Positions 44,001-56,035 of a stretch of 64,000 bases of DNA are shown one piece after another. Each line of letters begins with the position of its first letter. Positions within the stretch are counted from its first letter, which is position 1. The notes under the pieces were generated by a model. It saw only the letters and a list, made by a program, of their open reading frames with translations. It did not search any database and was not told the DNA's origin. The stretch covers positions 2,976,001-3,040,000 of the forward strand of contig NC_060026.1 of assembly GCF_021134715.1 (NCBI RefSeq), given 5' to 3'. Both the position numbers and the translations under genes were made by a program. The stretch is from Daphnia pulex. Lineage: Eukaryota; Arthropoda; Branchiopoda; Diplostraca; Daphniidae.

Positions 44001-47000
44001 CACAAAAGAAATTCCAAGAAGGAAATTATGGGGGGGGTCTAAAGTAAAATAAAAATAAAAATGGCGGATACAACAACGAAAACTTGAGCAATGTGTATAA
44101 GAAAAAAAAAAAGGATGAAGGTTTGCCCTCCGGCTTCCGAGTTCCGATCTTTTTCTACCTGAAAAAGAGCGGGGAAGGGAAGGAGGAAAAGGTGAAAGAG
44201 CAGACAAGAAACACCTGAAGAAATGTTTTCAAAGATGGCCTTCAACGTTGTGTCATTTCATATACGAGATCGAAATTAAACACAGACAAAATTTAAATAA
44301 AACATACACGGATGTTTTTATTTTTTTGAATATTCAACCGCTGAAGAAAAACCGGTTAGACGAAAAAAAAAAAAATCTTTTTTTCCATCCTCTTCTTTTA
44401 TGATTGCGGATGTGTCCGCGGGGCTTTTCTTTTAAAAGAGAAGTGGTAAAGGAGAGGGGGATGGGAGAAAAACATTTCCTCTCCCTCCCCATCCGCCTTT
44501 TAGCCTCCGGTTCTTCTTTCGAGATTTCCATCAACTTTAATTTTTTTCTCTCCCAACCTGTTGCAACTGAAATAAATTATCCTCACAGGTGAAACTTTTG
44601 ATCAGAAAAATTTTATTCCGTCAAAATTTTTGCTCTCCCCCCCTGAATCTTGAAGGTCTTTTGGGGGCGGACACTTACGAACCAAATGTGGGCATAGTAG
44701 GAAGGGTACGCAAAAATTGAAAAATTATTATTCACAAAAATTGTCAACGCTGTTGTCGAAAAAGGAGAGACAGGAAGTTGAAGGGGGGGGGGGATAGAAA
44801 ACCATTCTTTTCTTGTTTGAACCTTTTAAAGAAAATTTTTTTGAAAGTCGTCGAATGCCCCGTGGCGGATCAACTTCCACCTCCTCCTCCTCTGACCAAA
44901 AAAGAGCGCCAAGAGAAAAAGGGCAAGGTCAACATTTGAAACAAGACCCAATCGCCTAGAGGGGCCAGAAATAAGAAAAGAAAATGATGGAATCAAATAG
45001 TAAAGAAGAGGCAGGGCTAGCAAAACCAAATATGGAGAAAAGGAAATGCTTCCTTTCATCCCCGACGACGAGGTCAGGTCAGTGAACGCGTCTTCCTCTC
45101 CGTCTCGTGAAAAATAAATCCAATCACACTGCAGGGCGTCTGTGTGTGAACGCGCACCTGTGAGATGGAACACACACCGTAAGGTGTACAGTTTCTACAC
45201 AGCATCTCTATTCATCCAGAAATCTCTTCCGGGAACAAAAACACATTTGTTGATCTGACGCCATTTTGAAAAATTTCAGCAAGGCCAAACAGTTATGATT
45301 GGCCGTGAGGGTTTCCGGCATCTCTACGCACACAGGTGTGTGATCTCCTTTTGGCACCTGACGGTTTCAGCTTCTTCTTCCGCGTGAAGATGCGACCGCA
45401 GATGTTGTTTTTAAAAAAAAATAACCGCACGATATATATCTGTCCGTTTCTTTTTTCTCACTTGGAAGAAGCTGGACTAGTACTACCTTTACCTCCGAGC
45501 TAAATTCATCCCTATGGACATTACCAGAGTCCAATGACGCGACCCACTTTAAGCCACACACACACACGAAAGAGAGTTCGGTCGGGCGGAAGGACCGCGT
45601 GCGGGATTCTGGAGCGCCAGTCACAAGACAGCAGAGACCATCTGGGAGAGAGAGAAAATATTTCACCCAAAAATAATATCCGGAAGAGAGAAAATGTCTC
45701 AAAGTGAAACCGTTGGAACCCGGAAATGTTTCAAACTACTCCCGACATGGAGTGGAGACTCACGTTAACTTCCGGGTTCTGCTACACTTAAAGGTGTATA
45801 CCAAAAAAGAAAAGAAAAAAACATATGGTATGGAAAGAAGAGCAAGTGCAAGGATGCGTGAAATCGTCACGCGATAAAAGAAAACGGGTGTCTTACGACG
45901 ATGCGGAAGCCGGAAGTTTCGTGCAGAAAAATAAACCGTTTCTATCAGCTGTTGTATTAACAACTGAACCGGATCCAAAATTTGTTTTTGCTACTTTATT
46001 TTTATCAGATTTTGTTCAAATAAAGGAGATGGTGGTAAACAAGTGCGTCATCAGACGTAATCAGATGATAATCACCTCCTCCTCCCCCCCCCACTATGTG
46101 TGTGTAATGCGGATCAAAAAAGGGGAAATTCGAACCATACTCATCAATTGCATCACTTCCGCCATTGGAACCCACGCGAATACTGACAAGTGCATTCCAC
46201 CAAAATAATTTGAAGAAAACTTACCCAGCGTCAAAATCGATGAAATTCACGTCACAATTAATTTGAATATACAAGTTTTATAAATGTGTGTGTGAAATCC
46301 GGACGACGGAAATAATAAAGAAATATCCAAACACACACACACACTCACAAGTCAAACACACACAGACACAGACACACACGGTGAACAACTGTACGAAACG
46401 AAACTTGCAACTGAGACGACGTCTGTTTCCCTTCTGTTTCTTGGACGAGTCCAAGACTTATCCGTGTGGATGTGAGAGGGGAGGAAAATGAATGCCCCAA
46501 AGGGCTGGGTGGTGGGTGGGTGGGTTTCTTCCAAGTGAGAGGAAACGGGAGATTCCTCCGATTGGGGTGGCCACACACACTAGAAACCACTTGGACACAC
46601 ATTGACTAGAGAGACATCTAGCGGTGGAAAGTTTTGGAAGGAATTAAAAAGAAAATGGGAGGAGTTACTACTACCAAGATGGCGATCATGACGTCAGCAT
46701 CAACAGATCCTGTCGTGTATTTCCGTCTTTTCTTTAAAGGGAATCTGAATTATCTTTAATCGACTAACTTGAAATTTAATTTTTGTCACAAAACGCCATT
46801 TTTATGATTTCTTTTTCCAAACAATGTTCCGCAGTTTAAATTTGAACTTCCCGTAAATGAAACAGGAAGAGCTCACTAGTAGTGTGTGTGTGTGCAAAGG
46901 TCGAAGTCATATTCTTTTTTACTTTCGTGAGTTTCGACATCACGCGTGTGTGTACAGCAGACGGGAGAAAAAAAAAGGAGAGAGAGAGACACAGGAAGTT

Positions 47001-49246
47001 CGGGAAAGAAGCCAACAAGTTTTTCTCTCTGTGTGTGAAGGGATTTGGAAGACAGAAAGGAACAAACCCCCAGCCGATTTGCGTCATGGAGCTTTTAATA
47101 ATCATCCCTTTTCAATTCCTTTTGCCAAAAATTATACACATGTCGTTCTTAATTTTTCAAGGGCGTCATTTTCTCTCACAATAGTCCCTCATCAAACCCA
47201 CTTCATCAGCTGATTGAAAACTTATTTGGTCCGATGAACTTTGTTTTATTTCATTTCTAACCAGAAAATGAAAATTTAGAAAAACTTGTTGGCCCTTGCC
47301 AACACAACCGGTGATGACTTATTCTCCTCCAACTTTTATATCGCGCATATGTTAATGTTTCTTTTTATTTTCCTTAATGGAACTTCCGAAAATGGTTTCA
47401 GTGCGCATGGAGAGGACCGGTTTTTATCTCGTGTAAAATATCTGATAGCACGAGCTACATGCGCACACGTACTACCAACAAAAACATGTTCTTCTTCTTC
47501 TTTTGTTGTTTAGCGGGATAATAATCCTCTAGGGTTCAAAAACCTTTCCCGTAAAGATTTTCGGGAGAAGAAAAAAAAATGTCGAATCAGCGTCCGAAAA
47601 GAAAAATACCAACAAACACAAGTGGATGGAATGTAGCGGATGTATGGGAAATTGTGGCGTCCGCCAAACAAAAAATGTTACGTGAAAAAAAAAGAAGAGT
47701 CTGTGGTACGATAGACCCATAGCCAACGGGGATATGTGAAGCGGGAAAAAACGAAGCTCAAATTTACTGAACTGAAACGTCCACAAGATGTGCACAACAA
47801 ACGGAATTAGTCGCCCGTGACTCGCCCGAACGAATGTCCGTATGAAATTATTTATATTTTTTATTGATATAAAATGGAATTTTTTATTTCGAGAACTGTT
47901 ATCATTTCGGGAAAAAAAGAAAAACAGACGACAAGAGTCCAGTCTCGGTCGGGATTATAATGTTGAAATATGTCGACTGTGTGATATCATATCAAACATT
48001 TTTTGACGAAAGACCGGAAATGACAACCTGTTTTCATGTTTTTTCGGTTTTTTAAAAAAGGATTTCGGTAAATTTCTGCCAATAGATGGCGCATAGAATT
48101 TATTTTCTCAACAGAGATTGCGAAGGCTGCATTCCTATTCGCCAGTGTGTGTGTGCGGATTATTTCGGGAGTCACTAGCGTCTATTTCCTTGGGCGTTAA
48201 CACATCGTGTCCGGCTATTTTTAAGAAACGGTCCCAAAAACAAAAGAAAAATTCCAAAAACAAACAAACGCACAAAATATCTCGGCATGCTCCTCAAGTA
48301 TAGAAATAAATATACAGAGAGACGCGAACGGGGTGAAAGGGGAAATACAAAACAAAAGCAAAAATAACTTGGCAGAAAATCCCGACTATGTCGTTTCATG
48401 TCCAATTTTTATTTTTTAAATTGTTTGCCCCTTGGTCATTCCACACTGTGTGGAATAAATTTATCTCGTTAGTATTTTTAACACACGACTAATTATAAAA
48501 CATTAAAAAAGAAAAAAAAAAATGTGTTTTGACTAATTTTCCCGATAAAAATTGAGTGCCCTCTAGCGAAATTTCTCTCGTTAACCTTTTTGATCCACCA
48601 AAACAACTTTTAAAATAAATTAATTTCAATTTATTTTTAAATGGCGAAATTCTTTTTTCACACTTTTTTGGCGTCGCAAATGTTGTCGAGGAATTTGTTA
48701 GCTCATAAGTTGGGGACTTGAAAGTCCCGCCGCCGCCAAAACGACAGTAATAACAAAAACAATCGCCTTCCCCGCGCGCCATTTTCAAAAAAGCATTTTG
48801 GACATTTTCCCAGTTTTACATGTCACAGCCGAAAGAAACTAAAAAACATGTGTAAAATAACGTAATGCACATCCATAACCCCACGAGGACACCCAAAAAT
48901 ACCCCACTGACACAAAAATGACCAAATTCAAAAAAACCTATTTATAGAAAACATTTTTAAATGACGCGCGCTCGCTCAAAAAATTTGAAAAAATTTAAAT
49001 TTTCCCTCCAAATTTTCTTGTCGTAACAACCGGATGGAACAACACAACCCCCTCATTCTTCCTTGAACTCGAGGAAACGAGAAAGTAAGATATAAAATAA
49101 AAAAAGAGACCGGAAATCCGTTGGCGCGACTCCCGAGCGCGCGTGATCCGCACCGGAAGCGTAATTTTGTTTTTTTGTCAAGAAAAGATGATGAAACTTA
49201 CCACACGGTTGAAGGCTGACGATACAACGGGAATGTCGTTATTCAT
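41040..49246 (-). CDS. aop: ETS-family transcriptional repressor anterior open / yan (ETV6/7 type)
   Basis: Six coding exons join exactly in frame to 721 residues: 49202-49246, 43330-43554, 42983-43259, 42807-42914, 41498-42617 and 41040-41430. The pointed/SAM domain (about residues 183-255: PDPRTWAREDVVTFLRWCER, FDLPGLDLDKFQMNGKALCL) allows polymerisation. The ETS domain (about 508-592: LLWDFLQQLLNDPSQRYSHY, MNYDKMSRALRYYYRVNILR) binds GGAA sites. Both match Drosophila Yan almost residue for residue. Yan represses RTK/MAPK target genes until phosphorylated and exported. The middle is low-complexity with poly-Q, poly-A and H runs. Near the C-terminus are PTDLSM (PxDLS, CtBP-type) at about 694 and IKTE (SUMO consensus) at about 714. 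The start at 49246 sits in CACCAAAATG; its short exon is separated by a 5.6 kb intron. Confidence 0.92.
43555..49201 (-). other. First intron of aop, probable regulatory region
   Basis: 5.6 kb without a supported gene, bounded by a GTAAGT donor (49201) and an AAACCAG acceptor (43555). It contains CA/GT microsatellites (about 43895-43915, 46329-46378, 46880-46893) and several copies of an AGATGGCG-type motif (46677, 48083). An ATG at 43599 with an open frame is intron read-through, or a minor alternative start. Large first introns usually house enhancers; that is inference here. Confidence 0.6.
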
Positions 49247-52200
49247 TTTGGTGGCTGAATTAAATGTCACACGAAATATATAAAATTTCACTTTGTTCAG
49301 AGAAAAGAAAATTATTAAAAAGTCCAGAGTTGGGCACACACACACACTTGGAAAACACACTTGGGATAAAATATATAAAACTTGGAGGAGCGCCGTGAAA
49401 AGGCGTCGAGACGCTTTGAACGCGCCGCAGCAAATGATTTTTCGTTTCCTTTTATTTTCCCAACCTAAAAATGGTCCCCCCTTCTTACAATTTCCCACCC
49501 TCTCTGTCCAGACATGTGACCCCTAGTGAGGGGGGGAAACCACCACCACCAAAAGGGAAATGGCGACCGTGCGATGATTGGAGGAGCAACAGGCGGTTCA
49601 AGTATCCGCCCCCAACCCTACTTTTTACCACCCTCTTCCGTCAATTTTTTTCTTTCTTTATCCGGTAGAGGGATTTTTTTTTAAATCGCGAAAATTTTGA
49701 TATGAATATTTAAAATATTCTTAATTCACGTGGTTGGGAGAAAAAATGGAATTTCAAGATTGGGTTGCACACCTTACTACCCCCTATAGAATTCCACCCC
49801 TTTTCTTCTGGTTGGGCTTCTTCGAAATGAACTTCTCTCATTGACCACCGCAAGGAGTAGCAGACGAAAGTAATCTGAAACTTTCGTCTGCATCAGGTGC
49901 TCTCACCCCTCTCTCTGACGTCGTCGTGATCTATACGTAATGACCCAAAGAAAGATTTTTTCTCTTCTGTAATTTGATATTTTTCTAAAAAATGTTCTCC
50001 CCACACACACTAAAGTATAACGAAAATGCGCCTTACATTTCTTCCTCGTGTTTTCCAGACGAGTCAATCACACACACATTATGTGTTCAGCGTCCCGACG
50101 CTTCCTAGGGGGGGAAGAACACATGAGAAAAAGATCCGGTTACCTTTTTCTTATTCTGTTTTTGAAAAAAAAAGACGCGTAGAAAAAAGAACGTTAGAGA
50201 TAGCAATCGGCACCCCCTTAAAAATAAAAAGATGGTGGTGGTTGTTGCTGCTCACCCTCCCAACAAGTGGCTCCCTTTTTGTGTGTGTGTGTGTAAGTTG
50301 ACACCGACGACATTCAAGATGTGGAAACCGTTGGACGCCATCTTGGTTTTAGGATATAAATCTTGTCAGATGCAAAAACATGTTGGGAGAGGGGCTGCTG
50401 GTGGTGGTTCAATGTCATTAGACTCTCGTCGTGATTGTTTCTCCATGATGCAACAACTTCGGTAGCCTTGCCCTACGGCTTTAATTATAAAAAAGGTAAA
50501 AAAAAAAGAGGGTGTGAATTCTCCCCTCACCCTCGAGGGTCACTAAAACTTTTCCTGAGGTTTCACATCTACCCCTCCAGGTACAACAACAACAACCAAA
50601 AACCCTTGAGCATCTTCTTCTACAGTCATCATCATCATCTTTTATATATATAAGAAGGCCGGACAATGACTGCCAAATGATTGTTAGTGCTGCCTGTACA
50701 TCCGCGACCTCTAGGCTTGACCCCCAACCGCTCCAGGGCCTAAAGGAAACTGAAAAAAGTCACTTTTTTCTGTTCCTTTTTATGTAAATGACCCCCTTCG
50801 TGAATTACCTCCACTCTTGTGGCTTTACCGGATAGTTTTTCTTCTTCTTCTTTTACGGCGCGGCACCTGCAGGCCAACGGACATGACCAACAACTCTCGA
50901 GGGGACCTTATATTCCGGAGCAATCATCATCTTTGTGACTCCGCCCACTTAATTACACACACGTTCAAAAAATAATACCAAGATTTTTCTTTCTTTCTTT
51001 TTCTAGACAATAACTAAAAATGGAGAAAAATAAATTTTCTTGAGGCGATTTTAATTTTTTCAAACCCCCGAAAAATTGGCCCATTTCACGGATGAACATT
51101 TTCGGCCATCCAAGTCAACACAGGTTTCTTCTTTAAACAAGTGTCAACCACGAAAAAAGATTGTGCAAAATAGAAAATCGTGTGAGAGCGAAAAGAGTTG
51201 GCCAAGCAGAAGAAGAAGAAGAAAAAAAGACACACAAAGGAAATAGAAAACCAAATAAAATACGAAACTGGAAAAAAAGGTTCTTTTAAAGAGAGGGGGG
51301 AATGAAAGGAAGAAGAAGAAGTGGTAGCCTGTGGAGAGTTAGACGAGATGGTATTTCCGGCCCCCAAGTAAAAAGAGGAGAGAGAGGGGATTTTTGTTTG
51401 TCAGTAATAAGACAAGAAGAAGAGGGGAGTTGTTGGCTCGCCCATTTTTTCCCCCTTTTGTGTTGTTCAATCCTCAACAGGTCGTTTCGCTTTTAGGGGG
51501 GGGAATAAGAAGCGGAGGAAGTTGGCAACCATCTTCCCAAAACCCCGAAAAAATTGGGAATCAAATTGTAACTACGAATATATGTTTATATTCGAAAGAT
51601 ATAAAGAGAGGGGGGTATATATATAATTGAATTATAGAGGAGTAGTAAATGTGTAGTGGATAAGAAGAAAGAAAAAGTTAAAGCAAAAGGGGCCGGAAGG
51701 GAATGATTACACTTTTCCGTCCTGTTTCGACTCTCTCGAGAGAGTTCTTTGTGTGTTGTTTTGGAGGGACAATTTAAACCAAATAAAAAAAAAGATGATG
51801 AAATTAATTACTTTTTTTTATTTAAAAAATGACCAGAATAAAAGATATTGCAATTTAATTCGAGATCGTCTGGCAACAGCGAACCGAAAACTCTTGTTGC
51901 AATGATGAGAAGCGGATACAATGGATTCGATAACTGTTGGGGTGTTTGTATGTTGTTTTCCTTTTAACTAACGCATCCTTATCCGTCCTGGACAAAATCT
52001 GAAGCCGGAGGGGGGCACACACACAATAGAGATGAAAGCGGATGCCGGATATTGATAACACACTCAACCGCCATCCTACGACGACGATATATATAACGGC
52101 AGCAACAGCAGCAACGCAGTCTAGTAGTTGGTTGAGTTCTTAATATTTTCTTTTTCTTTTCTACAAAATCTGAAAAGGAAGAAGGAAGGACTCCCCCCCC

Positions 52201-52571
52201 ATGTATAAAAACTAGTCAACGCCCCTTTTCCGTTTCCTATTCGGTTATAAGATATCGACTTCCTCAGCCTTTTTTTTTTCCTCCCGACAGTTAATTTTTA
52301 CAAGAAAAATATAAAAAAAAAGAGAATAAACCAACGACTCTGGTGGTTTGAGATCGAAATACGCCCATTCATCATCCCGTCTCATCGGCGAATCGTAGCC
52401 TCCTCTTCCTCTGCGACCCCCCAACTCCGGGGCCATCAGTCCAAGGGACTTTTGAACCTCAACTGGAAAACGAACTTGTAGAAAACGGAGATTTGTATAT
52501 TTCTTTGGGGGGTAATCATCAAGAAGAAGAAGGATCCCGATTACACACAAACAACAAAAGTCTTGAAAAAG
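49247..52571. other. Upstream region of aop and 3' flank of LARGE
   Basis: No coding exon recognised. Contains GT/CA repeats (50281-50294), homopolymer-rich stretches and a palindromic CTTTCGTCTGC pair near 49863-49892. It probably includes the aop promoter and 5' UTR, and the LARGE 3' UTR (near 52100-52571), but no defined signals. Confidence 0.45.
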
Positions 52572-55500
52572 CTATTTGAAACTAAAATCGGAGTAGCGCT
52601 TCTTCAAATCGACGATGAATTCCGATTTCAGAGATTCGGAGCACCTGCGTGTCGTGAATTCATTTCAAATTTAAAATTCATACCAACACCCCGAGGAAAG
52701 TTGAACTGAATTGGTGGACTTACTTTCGATACTGGGAGGAGCCTCGATATTTGGAAATGTCGACGCTGGGCGAATGAGGTAAGTGGACGATAAACGCGTT
52801 GGGCAAGACTTGGAACTCGTAGTGCTGGGCGTGTAATTCCATCGAATGCGAGACCTTGTTCCAACCGAAACCCAGGAATCGGGGATCGTAGCGTGTCACG
52901 TCCCGTCGCACCACAACGTAAGGCTCGAAATTTGGTTCCCATTTAATCTGTGAAATAAATTTATCAATTCCATTGAAATAGTTTATACTGGGTTTACCCC
53001 ACCCGCTATTTCTTTAATGATAACCACACGTCAAATCTTATCAGGATAAAAATACAAAGAGATATTTCCAAGTCCTTTTAAACTAATTCTGTACGTAAAC
53101 TATAAATTAAAGCAAATAAAAAAAGGAAAAAAAAGAAAACAAAAAGATTTAATTTATTTTACTTTGTAAGGAATAGTGGCCGTCCTCCACATGGGAAAGT
53201 TGGTGGCTGCGTGTCCTAGGGCCCAGTCGTGGTAACGAAAGGTCAACAGGTCGCCCATGTCCAGAGCGGCAATTACCTCAGCTTTGGTACGGGGCACTTT
53301 GGTCTGATACCGTTGACTTTCAAAAGCTGGAACCACCAAAGCCTTGTTGGAAACATCATTAAACAACATCTTTTTTCTTTTTAAGTTTTTTTTCTTTTTT
53401 TAGTAGTTGTTATTTTTATCGTCTTCCAAGACACACCAAGTTTTTATAGCATTGCAGGTGGTCACCACTCACGCCATCTATGTATAGTACCTTATTTTCG
53501 GTGGCCACTTTGAGCGACTGGACAGCTTTTTTCAATGTATTGTAGAGATTCGGCATGGGCAAGAAATCTATATCACAGAGGAAGACGAATGGCGTGCTGG
53601 CCTGTTCCAGAGCCACGTTCCTCAATAAATTGACTGGATACAAACTCTGTTGAATAAATTGTTTAAAAGGTGCGAACAATATTTCAGATTTAATTCAACA
53701 CAAGTTCACTTACTCCTTGTTTATAAACGACGTGATAACCGATATTGGTCCTGGAATTCAGGTAGTGCGATTCCGTGACAAACGAATGGAACTGATCGGC
53801 TTCCGTGTCAGACAAGTAAAGAGCGAGACTTATTGGTCCTAATTTTAAATGAATTGTAATTAGAAGCGATCAATTTGAATCAAATTTTATTGTAGGGGTT
53901 TACCTTCCCATAATCGACAAAGGGGTTCAATCATTTGCAGCCTGTCAAGTGACAACTGTGCTACCCAGGTGATGTCGTTGTCGTCTATTTTACCAGCATC
54001 ATAAGACAAATAAAAGAGATGCGTTCGGTATTTGGCATCACGAGCTTTACGGACCTCGTAGCAAGCATCATCTTCCACCTATTGATTCAATTCTTTACAT
54101 TGAAACGTTGGAAAATAAATGTAGCGATGACATACCGGAAGATCATCGACGGATGATTGGTTAAATCCGGAATCGTTACAATGAAAAAGCTGTCGTCGGA
54201 GAAAGTTTCCATCAAAACCAACAAAAGTGTAGTAAAAATTACGGAAAAAGTCGCTGTGTTTGTTCTTGACTTTTAATTTCTTCGGAGAGTTCCAGTGAAT
54301 AATCTGAAAGTGAAAAAAAATTGGAAATGGAATTTTTAACTAATAAGTAGAATTCAAAAATGTTACCTTCAAATCGGCGACTTCACTGTAACATGATTCA
54401 GATCGCGTATTATCAGATAATTGGACATTGTACTGGCAAGGGAGGCGATATACGAGATGTGGCTCTTGGAAAAGTACAGCATTAAAAATATCCTGATCAG
54501 CAAGTGATGTGAAATAATGACTGACTAGATCCTTTTCAGCCGTCAGCAACCATAGCTGATTCCAATTTAACGAACGTAATTTTTTCAAGTCCATCGCAAT
54601 CACTCCAGTATTGAATCTGTTTCAAAATTTTAAACGTTAAATAAAATAAAAAAAATTTCTTGGTAAAATGTTGTTACCCTCTGCCTAGGGCTGGCCATGG
54701 CTCATAGTTTTTCCACAATTTCCCCAAGTACCAGTCACTTTGATTCTCGACAAGTCCAATTGCCTGATATCGCAAGAAAATGGTCGTCATTATACATTAG
54801 TACAAAGTTAGGCAGTTGTTTTTACCTGACTGGACGAGAAGGATGAGATAACTGCCCAGAGATCTGCAATGTCAGCTGAAAAGGTGACATCGCAATCAAA
54901 GACTATGACTTTGTCCACAGATTGAGGCAGAACTTTGGGCAGCGTAAGTTTCAGGAGCCCATAAACACCAGAATAGTGTTTGTTTGGAATCCAAGCTACA
55001 TCGGAAGTTAGTTCATCAGCTGAGTAAAAACTGTAATTCACTAAAATATGGAAAAGTTAAGTAAACACTTTAAACCATCATTTGAAATTTTGCACATACT
55101 ATGGGGAATATCCCATGTTTGAAATAGTGTTTTCAAAATGTTTTCGGCAATGGCATCAGCTATAAAATGAAGGTGAATGGGATTCTTGCGGTAAAAAAGC
55201 AAGGATTTGATTAGGGTAGAGACTGCTCTTGAAGCATCATAACCAGCACATACAATAGCAACATGAATGATTTCACAGCGTTTCACAAGAATACTAGCAT
55301 CCTGAAACAATAGAGCAAATTTAGCAAGCAACAGATTTTGTGTTGATTTAATATTTACTTTGGCACAGGGTTTAAGCTGATCACTGGGTACAATGGGTGC
55401 ATCTAAGTTGATCTCTGGCTGCTCATATTGTTGGTTGACTTGAACTTTAAGCTTGAGATTCTCGTTTTTCATTTTAATCAATTCATTCTTCATCTCTAGG

Positions 55501-55691
55501 TATGACTCTTTGGTAAAATCTTGACTTTGGGCATCTAAAAGAATGGATTTTGAAATAAAGACTTGCCATGAATTAAGTGCCTATAGAATCTGTTACTTAC
55601 TTTTGTTTGAAGCAATCGAGAAAATGCCAAAAAGGATTGCTGTGCCGAATATTAACGTCGCAACCAAAAGTCTAATCGACCTCCTTGTCAT
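52572..55691 (-). CDS. LARGE: LARGE-type bifunctional xylosyl/glucuronyltransferase
   Basis: Thirteen or so exons give about 700 residues of a Golgi type II enzyme that extends matriglycan (xylose-glucuronate repeats) on alpha-dystroglycan. It starts at 55691 with a short cytoplasmic end and one membrane anchor ([20 protein letters not shown]), then a coiled stem ([20 protein letters not shown]). The first, GT8-like, domain has [15 protein letters not shown] and the DxD in VIFVDCD-type position, here [11 protein letters not shown]. The second, GT49-like, domain has [20 protein letters not shown] with DID. It ends with [20 protein letters not shown] and [19 protein letters not shown], then a last small exon ([19 protein letters not shown]). 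All features match LARGE1/2; length is close to the family's roughly 720-760. Confidence 0.88.
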
Positions 55692-56035
55692 TTTTACTAA
55701 AATTATAAATTACAATATTTGGACATCGTTGGTATCCATGCAAAAATAGATTAAAATAACCAACACCAGAAATGTCTACAGCCCATGGCACCTAACAGAC
55801 AGACATTAAGCAGACCACGCAGTCGAGAAAAATATGTAAATAAGCAAACCTAATGGTTTGAATTCGAATCATAGATGGGGTAACAATTCAAATCGTTTAT
55901 CTTATTTATCCGTATTACAAAACTATCCGTGTTTTCTTACAAAAACTCGAGCAAAAACTCCAAATTAACACAAACAATTTAAACCGAGGAGAGTACGAAT
56001 GAGTTAATACGAAACCATAAATAGAGAAACAAAAA

